From NCBI GenBank assembly GCA_026075535.2, contig AP026539.1, positions 5,456,001 through 5,520,000 of the forward strand: 64,000 bases of DNA. Reading direction: 5' to 3'. Below are positions 1 to 11,799 of this stretch, piece by piece. Source of the stretch: Tricholoma matsutake. Lineage: Eukaryota > Basidiomycota > Agaricomycetes > Agaricales > Tricholomataceae. Made by a program: the position numbers and the translations under genes. A model generated the notes under the pieces. That model was not told the origin of the DNA, did not search any database, and saw only the letters and a list, made by a program, of their open reading frames with translations. Position 1 is the stretch's first letter. The number at the start of each line of letters is the position of its first letter.

Positions 1-804
1 CACGGTGCCATAGAGCACCATGAATGTCCAGATAACTGCGAAGCCATTTGCCTCGCAGGCTCCTGTGATCCTTTGACCTGGATTGGATGCCTTGAGTCTT
101 GGGAAGGGGGTGGGTCAGGTACAATGGTGGGAGCATTTCAGCATATTTTCATTGAATGCACTGCATGCTTGAGGTTTGTTGTGAAGGTGAAGTTCACCTC
201 ACATCAGTGTGGGCTTTAGTTGTGAAGATACACCAGGATTCGTTGGCACACAACAGGTGGATCTTGAGCCTTGTCACATAAATTTTGGGTGTACTACCCT
301 GACTACTATAAATGTTGAAATGATCAAAATTGCTTTCCCACCGCCAACAAACCTTGATAAGTATACATCGTAGCTCATGCACTGCACGTAAAGCCCAATG
401 AAAAACTGCATGCATGTATGCTGCAATGTATTGGATGTCCACAGTACTGTTCCCTGGGCATATTAAACTTGTGACAACTTCAACTGCAGCTTACTATCGT
501 AGTAGTAACTTAGGTAGTATCATAAAGCGTGGGATTAATATTTTTGTTATGATTCTGAACTCGGAGGGCCGACTCAATGAGATAGTACTACTATCTTGCT
601 AATCTCAGGCTCAGGCTCAACCTCACTGCCTATACTATCAGATGTGCTTGACCCCCCTATAAGTTGCTCTCCAGCAGATCCCTCTACAGCTCCACCTGTG
701 GTGGTCGTATTTTCTGCTAGCCTTGTCTGTTATCTATCCTCTGTTGTAGGTCTTAGGCTGAATGCATAGGCAACTCCCTAACAATAAGACCTAGTTGATT
801 CGTA
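1..804. other. Left edge, no supported gene
   Basis: Only short overlapping open frames occur on both strands and none has a recognisable domain, intron pattern or repeat partner inside the window. The segment may be the tail of a feature that begins outside the window. Confidence 0.4.
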
Positions 805-1209
805 ATGGCAGACCAAGATCCCACCACAAAGCACAGCAATTGGAATATCAAGGGTGTCCTCTCATTCTTCAAACACATCATAGCTTGCAAAGTCGTGGAG
901 GATACAGTGAAATGCAGCACTGTGCCCTTTCAACAACCGGAGACAGTTCTATCTGAGCATGGGCTGCATCACGATACAATGCAGGAGCCCGATTTCACCA
1001 AACGAACAGCCCACTTACCTCCCTGTCCACACCCAAGCCAAGGGGCAGCCAAATGTGACTGCCTGCCACAAGACCTCGAGGATCTGCACAGCACTCATCA
1101 TGAAGGACTCCCATTGGCAAGTGCATGTTTTGTTCAATGGACTGCTGCAATTTGTATGCTGATAGTCAGCATGTGGTGCTTTGCAGACTCTTCCACCAAG
1201 AATCCCTGA
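805..1209 (+). CDS. Hypothetical protein, 134 codons
   Basis: An ATG-initiated open frame. I do not recognise the product. The N-terminal half is polar and rich in His and Cys (HLPPCPHPSQ, CDCLPQ). The last 30 residues contain a hydrophobic stretch (WTAAICMLIVSMWCF) that could be a membrane segment or simply a translated intron, because a GTATGC donor-like site lies near 1154 and a TTTGCAG acceptor-like site near 1185. The frame overlaps the next open frame by 29 nt, so the two may be exons of one decayed gene. There is no promoter or homology evidence, and it may be chance coding capacity. Confidence 0.25.
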   Translation: MADQDPTTKHSNWNIKGVLSFFKHIIACKVVEDTVKCSTVPFQQPETVLSEHGLHHDTMQEPDFTKRTAHLPPCPHPSQGAAKCDCLPQDLEDLHSTHHEGLPLASACFVQWTAAICMLIVSMWCFADSSTKNP

Positions 1210-1579
1210 GGAATCAGATGCACCTCTATGGCCCCCCATTGATCCAGCAACATGGATGGAGGTTATGCATGATGCCTACTCAATGCTGCACCAAAGGAGG
1301 AGTGGTTTGCGCCAGATCAAAGATGGTCTTCGCCAGGCGGAGGACAATTTTGAGGAAGCAGAGTGCCACCTTCAGTGCCACCTTCAGCGCCTTGCAGTGC
1401 AAGGCCATGGTGGTGCTCTCCAGCCACCTCATACTGATGGCCTAGCCCGCCTAGTGCAGTGGAGCTCCTCTGAAGCCTCCCCTTTTGTGATGCCCAGGAT
1501 TGGACACGTGGGCACCTACATGGCCACAGCAAGTGCATCTTCCTTCTTTGAACCCTTGAACACCACCCATGACCCATGA
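1181..1579 (+). CDS. Hypothetical coiled-coil-like protein fragment
   Basis: An open frame of 132 codons without a good ATG at its left edge. The codons after 1186 follow a TTTGCAG that looks like a splice acceptor, so this is better seen as a 3' exon than as a gene of its own. Residues about 30-75 are rich in Glu, Gln, Arg, Leu and His with heptad-like spacing (MHDAYSMLHQRR, QIKDGLRQAEDNFEEAE), which suggests a short coiled coil. The C-terminal part is low in complexity. The function is unknown. It may belong with the preceding frame (805-1209) as one gene. Confidence 0.3.
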   Translation: MQTLPPRIPEESDAPLWPPIDPATWMEVMHDAYSMLHQRRSGLRQIKDGLRQAEDNFEEAECHLQCHLQRLAVQGHGGALQPPHTDGLARLVQWSSSEASPFVMPRIGHVGTYMATASASSFFEPLNTTHDP

Positions 1580-4299
1580 GTCCAAGTTCCAGGTATGTCT
1601 TCCAGTCAGGTATGATGTCATATGCTGTCATTCTGGCTCTCCACAAACACTAAGGTGATCATCCCTCCAGGATTGAGATTAGGTCAAGCACAGTTATAAA
1701 CCATTATTCACTACCCAAAAAACTTTTTTATTGCTGTGCCCATGTGCCAATGAGTCAGTTATGCAGTCAGACCATTAAGAGTGCTTTTCAAGGTTCTCTG
1801 ACATGCTTTGTGACGTGGGGCAAATCATGGGCTGTGGGCTGAAGACCCATTGGCGAGATGATCACCAAGAATGCTTAATCACTGCCTTAATGTGGCTGAA
1901 ACCCTACGTGACGGCGTTCATATCCTCCGGAGATGGGCCGCGATGGGCTTCTTGTGTTTTCTATCTTGTACAGCACCTATCGATGCTGACAAGAGAATCA
2001 TTTAGTACCAGAGATCAGGCTAACAAGTGCCATGAGACAGATTATGAGGCTCCCAGAGCTCACGAGTGCCAGCCTAGAGCAGGCAATCTTGACTGTCTTT
2101 GATCTCCTGCTAAAAGATATGTTTTTCATTAATTCATTATTTTGGTGCATAGTACTGATGTGTTTGAACCTAAAGTACTTGCTATGATCACTCAGATTCA
2201 TACATGGCTCTGAGTCAGTAACAGCTTTGCTATCATCAATTAATCTTGATCTCCGATTTCCTGTGCACTCAAATACTGGCAAAAATATCCTTGTAACCTT
2301 GAAACCTCCAAGTTAGAGCTGCTCTTGCATGCTGCTCTTGCACTTTATACTAGTGATCACCATCTTCATACCTAGCTGCTCTCGCATGTTGCTTGAGCAC
2401 TGTATACTGGTATGCAAGGTGTCACCATCTTACTACCTTGCAAAAAGGACACCTGACCTCAAGCATGTCCCGTCTTACAAAAGAATCACTAGCAGAGATT
2501 GGGTTAAAGTACTCGCTATCAGATCACTCAAATTCCTGAAGGGATCTGAGTCCGTAACACCTTAGGAATAGGGCAATCATTGATTCATCATGATCTCCGA
2601 TTTTCTGTGCACCCAAATATGGGCCAAAATTTCCCTGTAACCTTGAAGCCTCCACTTCAAGTTAGAGCTGCTGTCACATGTTGCTTGAACGCTTTACACT
2701 GGTATGTGAGACATCACCATCTTACTACCTTGCAAAAGGACACTCGAGCTCAAGCATGTCCCATTTTACAAAAGAATCACTGGCCGAGATCGGGCTAACA
2801 TGTGAGAGAGAGATCATCTCCTGGCTCGTGAGTGAGCAGGCAATCTTGACTGCTCGCGAGCCCACAATCTTCACTGTCGTTGATTCCCGCTAAACGGTAT
2901 GTGTTTCCTTCTTCCATTCTTCTGGTGCATAGTACTCACACATTCAACCCAAAGTACTCATTACCAGATCACTCAAAATTTGTGAAGGGATCTGAGTCCG
3001 TAATGGCTTTGCCATAAAGCAATTATCAATTAATCATGATCTCCAATTTTCTGTGCAATTAAATCTTGGTGAAAATCTACTTGTAACATTGGAGCCTCCA
3101 CTCTAAGTTAGCTTCTCTCGCATGTTGCTTGAGTGCTTCATACACATGAGCCACTGGCCGGACACGGGCCACCAGTGGACTACTACCTATGCACAACATC
3201 AATATTAACTTTGTCCTACGAAGATTGAAGTCCCTTGTTTTTACCTCCAAAGCAACCAATCGTCAAAAAGCAAGGCCAAAGACATGCCAGTTAAGGATGG
3301 CATTCTTAGTAGTAGCTAGACAAGTCTTGCATCAGCATTTCCTGAAAGCAGCGTGTTATGAAGAAACTGCTGGGTGAATAGCATTCACTTGAGGATGATG
3401 TGATTAAGAACCTGAGGACTCAGATCCTGAGAGCTGCACAGTCTGCAATCATGCTATCTCCGATGTCCTCCAAGCTTTCCAGCCTTAAGTGCCTCAGTGT
3501 AGTAAGTACAAGTGGCACGTGATGCCACATAATCAATGGCGATGATTGGAGCTGGCAGCTCTCACTGGCACTCCTGTCATCATGACCTTGAGGCCTTGCC
3601 CCTGCTCTCGCATGTTGCTTGAGTGCTTTATACTAATAATCACCGTCTTCCTACCTTGTAGAAGGACCCTCAAACTCAATCTTGTCCTGTTTTACAAAAT
3701 AATCACTAGGGGAGCTGGGACTGACAAGCAAGCAGGTGATCATGACTCTTGTTGATTTCCTGCTACAAGGTATGTTTTTTCTTTCCTTTATTCTTCTCGT
3801 ATGTTGTACTGACACATTCAACCTAAAGTACTCGCTATCAGATCACTCTAATCTATGAAGGGATCTGAGTCCATAATGGCTTCGCCATAGGGCAATTATC
3901 AATTAACCATGACCTCCAACTTTCCTCTCTGCATTTGAATACTGGCGAAAATATCCTTGTAACCTTGAAGTGTCCACCTTAAGTTAGAGCTGCTCTCGCA
4001 TGTTGCCTGAGCGCTTTATACCAGTATGTGATGCATCACATCTTCCTACCTTGTGAAAGGACTCTTGAACTCAAACATGTCCACCATCTTACAACAGAAT
4101 CACCAGCTGAGATGGGGCTAACAAGTGTGAGAGAGGTTATCCTCTGGTATGCAAGTGAGGAAGCGATCTTGACTGTTGTTGATTTCCGCTAAACAGTATG
4201 TTTTTCATTCTTTCATTCTTCTGGTATATGTTACTGACGTGTTTGATGTAAAGCACTTGTTATCAGATCATTCAAATTCATGAAGGGATCTGAGTCGGT

Positions 4300-5133
4300 A
4301 ATGGCTTTGCCATAGGGCAACTATCAAATAATCATGATCTCCGATTTTCTGTGCACTCAAATACTGGGGAAGATCTCCCTGTAACCTTGAAGCCTCCCCT
4401 CTAAGTTAGAGCTGCTCTCACATGTTGCTTGAGTGCATTCTTGACTGTCATTGATTCCCACTAAATGGTATGTTTTTTCTTCCTTCATTCTTCTGGTGCA
4501 TAGTATTGACACCGATGTTCAACCTAAAGTACTCGCTATTATCACTCAAATTCATACAGGGCACTGAGTCCCCAGGCTTCGCCATTCAGGGGCAAGTCCT
4601 CCATCACCGAGACTATGTTCTCCATGAGCCATGTCATGTCCAAGGTATCTACATGCTCCAAGTGGTGCTTGTTATCCTTGACCCCAACCTCGACAATCTT
4701 TGATGGTTTCGGGCCATGTGGCTATTTCTATGGCATATTTCTCCACTCCAAGTATGCAGAAATTGCATCAAGCCCAGTTATTTGTATAGTGTTAGTCAGT
4801 ATCCAACAAACCTTCCTCTCACTGTACCCATGTGCCGATCAGTCAGTCATGCAGTCAGACCGTTAAGATGGCTTTTTGTTCGAGGTCTTCTGATGTCCAT
4901 TGTGACATGGGGCCAGTCATGGGCTGTAGGCTAAAGACCCATTGGCAAGCTAATCACCAAGGTCACTTTAATCACCACCTTAATGTGGCTGAAACCCCAC
5001 ATGACAGCGTTCATATCCTCCGGAGATGGGCCGCGATAGGCTTCTTGTCACAGCGCCTATTGATCCTGACAAGCAAGGTCACTTTTACCTGTGCTACCTT
5101 TTCATTTTCAGCTGTGGTGGGCAAAATTCTTTA
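4300..5133 (+). repeat. Direct duplication, copy 1 (about 0.83 kb)
   Basis: This segment matches 5312-6150 almost colinearly at an offset of about 1,010 bp. It includes the donor/acceptor-like blocks, the stretch readable as YVLHEPCHVQGIYMLQVVLV, and the block readable as MGCRLKTHWQANHQ. The stop-free frame over the last block is shared by this copy and copy 2, which hints that it once encoded protein. I do not recognise the family. Confidence 0.75.
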
Positions 5134-5311
5134 AGTTAGAGCTGCTCTCACATGTTGTTTGAGCACTTTATACTGGTATGCAACGCATCACCCTGTTACT
5201 CCTTGCAAAAAGGACACTGGAACTCAAGCATGTCCTGTCTTACAAAAGAATCACTAGCAGAGATCAGGCTGAAGTACTCACTATCAGATCTCAAATTCAT
5301 GAAGGATCTGA

Positions 5312-6150
5312 GTCCGTAACACCTTAGGAATAGGGCAATTATCGATTCATCATGATCCCCAATTTTCTGTGCGCCCAAATACTGGCACAAATCTCCCTGT
5401 AACCTTGAAGCCTCCCCTCTAAGTTAGAGCTGCTCTCACATGTTGCTTGAGCGCATTCTTGACTGTCGTTGATTCCCACTACAGGGTATGTTTTTCCTTC
5501 CTTCATTCTTCTGGCATAGTACTGACGCCGACGTTCAACCTAAAGTACTCGCTATTATCACTCAAATTTGTGCAGGTCTCTGAGTCCCCAGGCTTTGCCT
5601 TTCAGGGGCAAGTCCTCCATCATTGAGACTATGTTCTCCATGAGCCATGTTATGTCCAAGATATCTACATGCTCCAAGTGGTGCTTGTTATCCTCGACCC
5701 CAACCTTGACCATCTTTGGCAGTTTCGGGCCACCTCGCTATTTCTATGGCATCTTTCTCCACTCCAAGTATGCGTCAAACCCAGTTATTTGTGTAGTGTT
5801 AGTCAGTATCCAACAAACCTTCCTCTCACTGTACCCATGTGCCGATCAGTCAGTCATGCAGTCAGACCGTTAAGATGGCTTTTTGTTCGAGGTCTTCTGA
5901 TGTCCATTGTGACATGGGGCCAGTCATGGGCTGTAGGCTGAAGACCCATTGGCAAGCTAATTGCCAAGATCGCTTTAATCACTGCCTTAATGTGGCCGAA
6001 ACCCTACGTGATGGCATTCATATCATCTGGAGATGGGCCATGATGGGCTTCTTGTGTTTGCTATCTTGCACAGCACCTATCGATGCTGACAAGCAAGGTC
6101 ACTTTTACCTGTGCTCCCTTTTCATTTTCTGCTGTGCTAGGAGAAATTCT
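5312..6150 (+). repeat. Direct duplication, copy 2 (about 0.84 kb)
   Basis: Second copy of the 4300-5133 segment, with small indels (for example GGTGCATAG reduced to GGCATAG) and many transition differences. Both copies end in a CTTTTCATTTTC(A/T)GCTGTG block. Adjacent duplication of about 1 kb units is the main local structure here. Confidence 0.75.
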
Positions 6151-6374
6151 TATAAGACCTGCACCAATTTCTCTGTGGAACCCACCTCAGTGCTTCTAGC
6201 CTCAAAGTGAGGAAACTTCTCATAAGACCTGCTGGAACTTATTTCTGGACCCCACCATCGTGATCTCAATGTTGATGGCTTTGCTTTCGAAGGTGAGTTA
6301 GCTCTGGTGGTGCGATCTGTTCATTGTGAATTTACCTTTGTATGCAAGGGGAAAGCTGGACACTCTGATGCCCC

Positions 6375-6631
6375 GTGCAATGCTGCAGATTTGGTTGGAC
6401 TGTCGCTTGCACCCAGCTCCGAGGCAATCTCAAAATTAACCCTTTCCCTCCAGGAGCTTCAGGTAGCCCCCTAACCTTGTCCCTATGTCATATAATGGCT
6501 TTGCAGAGTTGGGCTTCTCTTGATCAGCAAACACCACCATTCTTACACACAAGCGCTGCCTCCATTCAATCCATCCAAACTACCATTGCCCATGGTGACC
6601 TCGAGGAGGTAATAGCTCAGTACATCCTGGA
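6375..6631 (+). pseudogene. 5' part of a hypothetical gene split by a hAT transposon
   Basis: The open frame ends in GDLEEVIAQY immediately before the hAT element. Removing the transposon and one 8-bp target copy joins codons GCT CAG TAC to ATC CCA GAC CAG GTG in the same frame at 10608, so this and the 10608-11740 segment were one coding exon. A TGCAG near 6389 could be its upstream splice acceptor. I do not recognise the product. It was disabled at the latest when the transposon inserted. Confidence 0.6.
6624..6631. repeat. hAT target-site duplication, left copy
   Basis: ATCCTGGA here pairs with ATCCCAGA at 10608-10615. Both derive from ATCCCGGA if a CpG became TpG on the left and CpA on the right. 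Eight bases is the hAT-superfamily length. Confidence 0.8.
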
Positions 6632-6648
6632 TAGGGTATAGCACAGGT
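6632..6648 (+). repeat. hAT left terminal inverted repeat
   Basis: TAGGGTATAGCACAGGT, the mirror of the right end with two transition mismatches. Beyond it the subterminal region (6650-6780) contains several copies of GGGTACAGGT/CACCTGTAAC-like words that also occur near the right end (10480-10600), as expected for transposase-binding subterminal repeats. Confidence 0.8.
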
Positions 6649-7284
6649 GCAGGTCAACCTGTGGTAAATGGGCAGCGGGTTTGATGGGTACAGGTATGGT
6701 TGCTGAAATGCTGTACCTGTGGCACACCACACCCGTTTCAGCAGTGTCACCGGTATCAATGGGTTACCAGATACAGATGTTGCCAAATGTCGATCAACGA
6801 CAAAGTCACATAACATCAACAACTTGTTCTTTTTGCGAGTTTGCACACATTGTGAGTCTGACTGTATGTCACTCACTTTTCAGATTTGAGTGAGTTTGAC
6901 TGTGTGTCTCCCCCCTTATGGATGGGACCCTCATATACCTTGGACTCTGACTGACGTGGCTCTTCTTCTGACTTGGTTGCACATTGTTACATCCTCCACC
7001 CTTCTGACTGATGGCTCTTCTGCTGGCTTGGTTGCTGCATACCTCCTTTGCCCTCATCCATTAATTTAATTGACATTAGTGTATGTGGTTGGCAAGTAAC
7101 AAGCTCAGATTGTTACATCCATTATTGAAGTGTCAAGTTGTCCTCTTCCTTACACATGCAATATTCTTTCTTGTGGTGAATCCCATCATTCTCTTTCTTC
7201 TTACAGTTTCTAACCTTAAACATATAATGAATTTCCAGCCCTATAAAAGCCACCAATTTTTGGCTCTCATTTTGACCAGTCACC

Positions 7285-10200
7285 ATGCACAGAGATCGTG
7301 CTACCTCACGTTCTTCTTGTTCCTCCTCTCTGCTTTCATTCCCTCCCTCCCCTTCTTCCCCGCTTGCTTCCATCACATTGAGCACCACCTGTAGCAGCAA
7401 GTCAGCCTTGAAGTCCATCAAAAATGTTGTCAAGAAAGCTATCCATCCCTTCAAGAAAGCCCATACTATGTCCAAGTCCTCAAATGCGTTGATCGTCAGT
7501 TTGGATAGTGGTATGATGTTCCCTCATCGTGATATGATATGTTATAACTTACCTATCCTGCAGTGGATCCAAGTTTGGTCATTGGCAATGGTGTAGGTGA
7601 TGAGGAGGCAAATGAAGGAGCCGATAGTGATGAGGAGAGTGATGAGACCGAGCTCAGTATGTATTTGCTTACTGGTGGAACCTCCGCATTGTTCTCACAT
7701 TGAATCCTTTTCACAGAGCGACTTAGCAAAGGATGGTGCTTGGCCATGTATGGCTTCTTCAAACCTGAAGTCACAGTTGGGTATGCCGGCAAATGGAAGT
7801 ATCACTTCTTCCACTGCACTGCAAAAAAGTGCCAGGGCCTGAAGGGTGTCCATGGCGTTCAGCGCTTCCAAGACTCCAAGGACCGCACTGCAACATCTAA
7901 CCTGAAAAGCCATGCTGTGAATTGCTTTGGGCAGGATGCTATCAACACCGCTTTCAACAGTACCCAGCCCAAAACTCACAACACATCTATCTTTGCTGCT
8001 TTCACTCATCAAGGCCAAAGGCTGGTTAAGATCTCTCATCACACCCATACAAAAGCTGAATCACAGTAAGTACAGAAATTATTGATCATCAAGGTTGCTG
8101 TCTAATCAATCATTAGTGCCCACATTGCAAGATGGTGCACAGAGAGCAACCGACCTCTTCGCATAGTCAAAGATCCCCAGTTCGAGATCTTGATGAGGGC
8201 TGGCCACCCTACAACCTACATTCCCAGCCCATTCACCATATCTCAGGATATCAAGACTGTGTTTGAGTCATCGCGTCAGTGTATCGACAAAATACTAAAG
8301 GTATGTTCATACTTCTGAGGCAAGTTACTCACCCTGCACAGGACCATCCAGGTCAGATACATTTTGCTACAGATGCATGGACATCGCCAAATCATCGCGC
8401 ATTCGTTGCCTGGACCGTTCATCTCCATCATGAAGGTCATATCCTGACTTTTCTCTTGGACATCATCGAGGTCCCTGAGGTGTGTAGCATTCATTCAATG
8501 TCAAAGGCAGCTTACTCATTTTTCCTGCTTAGTTGCACACTGGAGAGGCTTTAGCTCAAGCCTTCCATAAGATGTTGGTTGAACACAGCCTAACAGACAA
8601 AGTAAGTGACAACTTGTAAGGCCGTTATCTTGTAGCTGATCTAAGAATAGATTTTAACCTTTGTTGGCGACAACGCAACCTCGAATGACAAGCAGACTAC
8701 TCTTCTGCATCGACTTGCAAACACATTCGAACAGGTCAACTGCATACAATGCTTCAACCACATGATGCAACTCTCTGCAAAGGCTCTCCTCCGACCATTT
8801 GCCTCGACAGCAGTGATTGATGCTGAAGATACCAATGACAACACCACTGACGATAACATGGACGATGAGCCACCAAGCCTTGAGGGGATTGAAGATGACA
8901 AAGATGAAGATAGTGGGGAGGAAGGTGTCAACAATGGTGGTGATGATGCAGGTGGTGATGATGATGATGATGAAGAAGATGACGATGCATTGGATTACTT
9001 GACTGAGGAGGTGTGTGAGGTGCTCATGAAAAATACAGCTAGGGTCCAGGCAACACTTGATAAAGTATGTCTCAAGCTACTCTATTCAAGCATGAATACT
9101 GACATTTTAATTGATAAGATTCATAAACTCTCATTTGCAATCATTCACTTGACAACAATCACCTTCCAGCCTGGCATAAAGCTTGCACCGCTAACTCTTG
9201 CCCAATTCACCTCATTCCCCATGATGTCAAAACATGCTGGAATTCAACGTATGATATGCTCACTGCTGCCTTTGACTACCGCACTGTGATCGATGACATC
9301 ACGGCCAACAAGAGCCTCAAACTTCACCACTATGAACTTGATGATCAGGACTGGGAGGTTGTTGAAGATCTTTTACGAGTTTTAAAAGTATGTTTTTTTT
9401 TGCCACGTCAATGTACAATTCAACTTATGGCATCATCAGATGTATAAGGACGTGACACTTTTTTTCTCTCAGGACAATGCCATCACCATCACTAATGTAG
9501 TTCTGACAATGGACTGCATCAACAAGATGCTGAGTACCTCAGCTGCAAGACCACTTAATTCTGCTGTGAAGCACGGTCTCACATTTGCTTGCAAGTTGAT
9601 GGACAAATATTACTCCAAAACCAACCTTTCTAATGTATATCGCATCGCAATGGGTTCATGACACTCTTCTGCACCTTTTACCATAACTTATCAATGTTAT
9701 GTGCAGTTCTTCATCCTCAACTGAAGCTCAAGTATTTCCAGCAGCATGGGTGGACAAAGGAGTGGATCAAAACAGCTGAGGACATCATGCAGGAGGAGTT
9801 TAGCAAGTACGCAATGACAATGACACCCACATTGCTGTCGGTATGTCTGTTGTTCTATTGAATGTATATCTTTAACATACACATCTTTGATTCTAGATTG
9901 AGCAGGACCCAAAATTTGAAGATTTTGCAGACATCCCCATGGATGGGATCGAGGAGGCTAATGAGCTCGATGAATATCTTTCTCTGCTGATCGAAAGGGT
10001 TCATGATCCTCTTGCTTGGTGGTGGGATCATCGGCACACGTACCCTCGGTTGTCCCGTATGGCATTCGACTTTCTTAGTGCACCAGGTATGAGGTATAAT
10101 TTGCTATAGCCTATCCATGCTGATCTCTTGTGTATTTAGCTACATCGATGGCAGTTGAGCGCATCTTTTCTCAAGGCCGTCAACTTCTTTCATACACCCA

Positions 10201-10372
10201 AAATCGCCTCTCGCCATTTTCCATTCGTTCCATCTTATGCTTCGGGGATTGGAGCCACAAGGATTTGGTTCACATGCCAGATCTTGTTCTTGCTGTTGAC
10301 AATAAGCAGAAGTCGAAGAAATGGACATTTGAGGAGACCTCTATTAGTGCCAATGAATCACAAATTGCATAG
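7285..10372 (+). pseudogene. hAT transposase, multi-exon, probably decayed
   Basis: Exon blocks are separated by short GT-AG introns, with approximate edges at 7512, 7658-7717, 8066-8115, 8300-8341, 8479-8534, 8600-8652, 9064, 9388-9472, 9650-9707, 9840-9898 and 10086-10140. In order they show a Ser-rich N-terminus; a BED zinc-finger-like block (CTAKKCQG then TSNLKSHAVNC); the catalytic-core words TDAWTSPNHRAFVAW and VGDNATSND; CFNHMMQLSAK; a highly acidic insert with runs of Asp (8820-8990); CWNSTYDMLTAA, where relatives have RWNST; and the C-terminal dimerisation block ATSMAVERIFSQGRQL followed by LLSYTQNRLSP. The protein would bind the terminal repeats and excise the element through a DDE-type RNase H fold. 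The Arg-to-Cys change at CWNST is a C-to-T change. I cannot prove that every intron still splices. Confidence 0.8.
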
Positions 10373-10590
10373 ATTATTGTTGACAATAAACTTTTAGCCA
10401 CTTGTTTTGTACATATATCTTGTAGCCTACCACAGTCTGATGCCACAGTATTGACAGTACACCATGGTATTAATACACTGCGGTCTTAAATAAAACCTCC
10501 AGGTATAGCCTGTACCCGCGGTTATGGTGTGTGCATGGGTACGGTGTCAAAGGTTACAGGTGTGGTAATGTTTACAAGACCCATGGTGTG

Positions 10591-10607
10591 ACCCGTGCTA
10601 CACCCTA
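10591..10607 (-). repeat. hAT right terminal inverted repeat
   Basis: Plus-strand ACCCGTGCTACACCCTA, the inverse of the left end with two mismatches. The target copy ATCCCAGA follows at 10608-10615. Confidence 0.8.
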
Positions 10608-11740
10608 ATCCCAGACCAGGTGAAAGTCTCTTTCTGGGTGTACCTCTTGCACGATGCGGAACCTATTGCCCTCACTGAAGGTTTCTTTGGCCTTCCAACA
10701 TGGCTCCCCATCCCGCTTGACCAAAACATTGATGGAACAGATGTCCATCGCGATGTTGCCACCATTGCTATCCACAGGATCAGTTCTCACCATCGTGAGT
10801 GTCCTCTTGAAGCCTTAACCAGACTCAGTGAGTCCAGGCATCACATCAGTCTATTTAATCTGTCACTAATATGACTGCCCACAGATGAAACACAATTAAA
10901 GGGTCTCACCAGCATCTGCACGGAGCGGCTTGACATTGGGATGAAGAACATCCAATATATAGTCAGGACACTTGTGACGATGCTGCTACATGATGCATGT
11001 GACATAAGCTTTTCCTTTCCGAAACCAGAGGACAAGAGGAAAATGAAACAACAAATGCACATTTTTACCTCTGGTGGGAAATATGGGAAGCACATTTGGA
11101 ATGCTTTGGATCTCCAAGCTGAGTACCCCTGGCCCAATTTCTTACACGATGATGCTGTAAGTGCTTCTTCTACTCCCAATTTGGCCCATGCTGATGTCTG
11201 TAAAGGGTTTGTTTATGGTGGGAAAAGCATTCGAAATCTATGACCATGTCTTTTATGGCCCTACTGGTATCGCAACTTGTATGTTCGATTTTTACTTCAA
11301 CACCACTGTATACACCGCAGAATACCTTCCATGGGACACTATTGGTTCAGTGGACGCCTTCTGCGCCATCCTAACGACTGTGAGTACTATTTCTACCCTT
11401 CTACTGCCCTTGCCCTCACCTCACTTCCTTAGATGACATCCACCCTAGTGGAGTGGGAAGATGGTGAAGTTGGTGAAAAGCAATACTGAATACGTACAGG
11501 CTGCCGAATAAGCAATTTTTCAGCCTCATCAGGCAACCATTCACCACAATTGATGGAGTAGTCTTGGAGGCCGCCGAGAAGCACATCCAGGAGTGCCTGG
11601 ATACCATTGCTAGGTATAGGTGAGTGCATGATGTGGCCAAGGGGATTGCATCTGACATCGTCCGGTTTGTTGCTGAGTACAGGTGGGCGGAATATCAAGA
11701 GAGGAATCATGGGAGGCATCAGAGAATGTGAATAGGTTGT
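10608..11740 (+). pseudogene. 3' part of the hypothetical gene split by hAT
   Basis: Reading continues in the frame of 6375-6631: IPDQVKVSFWVYLLHDAEPI, then GFFGLPTWLPIPLDQ. Further exons follow with plausible GT-AG junctions. One spans about 10885-11156 (DETQLKGL, then IFTSGGKYGKHIWNALD) and ends at a GTAAGT. Another spans about 11202-11379 (AFEIYDHVFYGPTGIATCMF) and ends at GTGAGT. A last possible exon covers 11430-11700 but has frame breaks. The product is soluble, has no signal peptide or membrane segment that I can see, and is not a family I can name. It could be a multi-copy fungal orphan or TE-accessory gene. Confidence 0.55.
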
Positions 11741-11799
11741 GGAAGCCACTATTCATACCTTTTTCAGACCTGCATGTTTCAAGAAATGTACGTTATGTG

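Larger units (their letters stand above)
1740..6250 (+). repeat. Array of degenerate gene-like repeats, part 1
   Basis: The same blocks recur in order several times. One is a block around GATCTCCGATTTTCTGTGCA (near 2250, 2590, 3040, 4340, 5350). Another is AGTTAGAGCTGCTCTCGCAT followed by TGTTGCTTGAGCGC. A third is an exon-like block readable as ESLAEIGLTSVREIILRHVS that ends at a GTATGT donor. The last is an acceptor-like TACAG followed by GGCTCTGAGTCC. The blocks vary in spacing and carry stops and indels, so this looks like repeated duplication of an intron-containing gene of unknown function and not a simple satellite. A 250-bp block (1745-1992) recurs at 4837-5072 and 5844-6092. The array resumes at 11.8 kb. 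Confidence 0.75.
6632..10607 (+). mobile_element. hAT-superfamily DNA transposon, 3,976 bp
   Basis: The left end TAGGGTATAGCACAGGT is matched by the inverted right end, which read on the minus strand is TAGGGTGTAGCACGGGT (15 of 17 identical, both differences transitions). It is flanked by an 8-bp target duplication. It carries a multi-exon transposase gene with BED zinc-finger-like, hAT catalytic-core and C-terminal dimerisation regions. Length, terminal sequence and target size fit hAT. It inserted into a coding exon of a host-type gene. Decay seems milder than in the gypsy elements, but at least one key Arg is lost (see the transposase entry), so present activity is doubtful. Confidence 0.9.
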
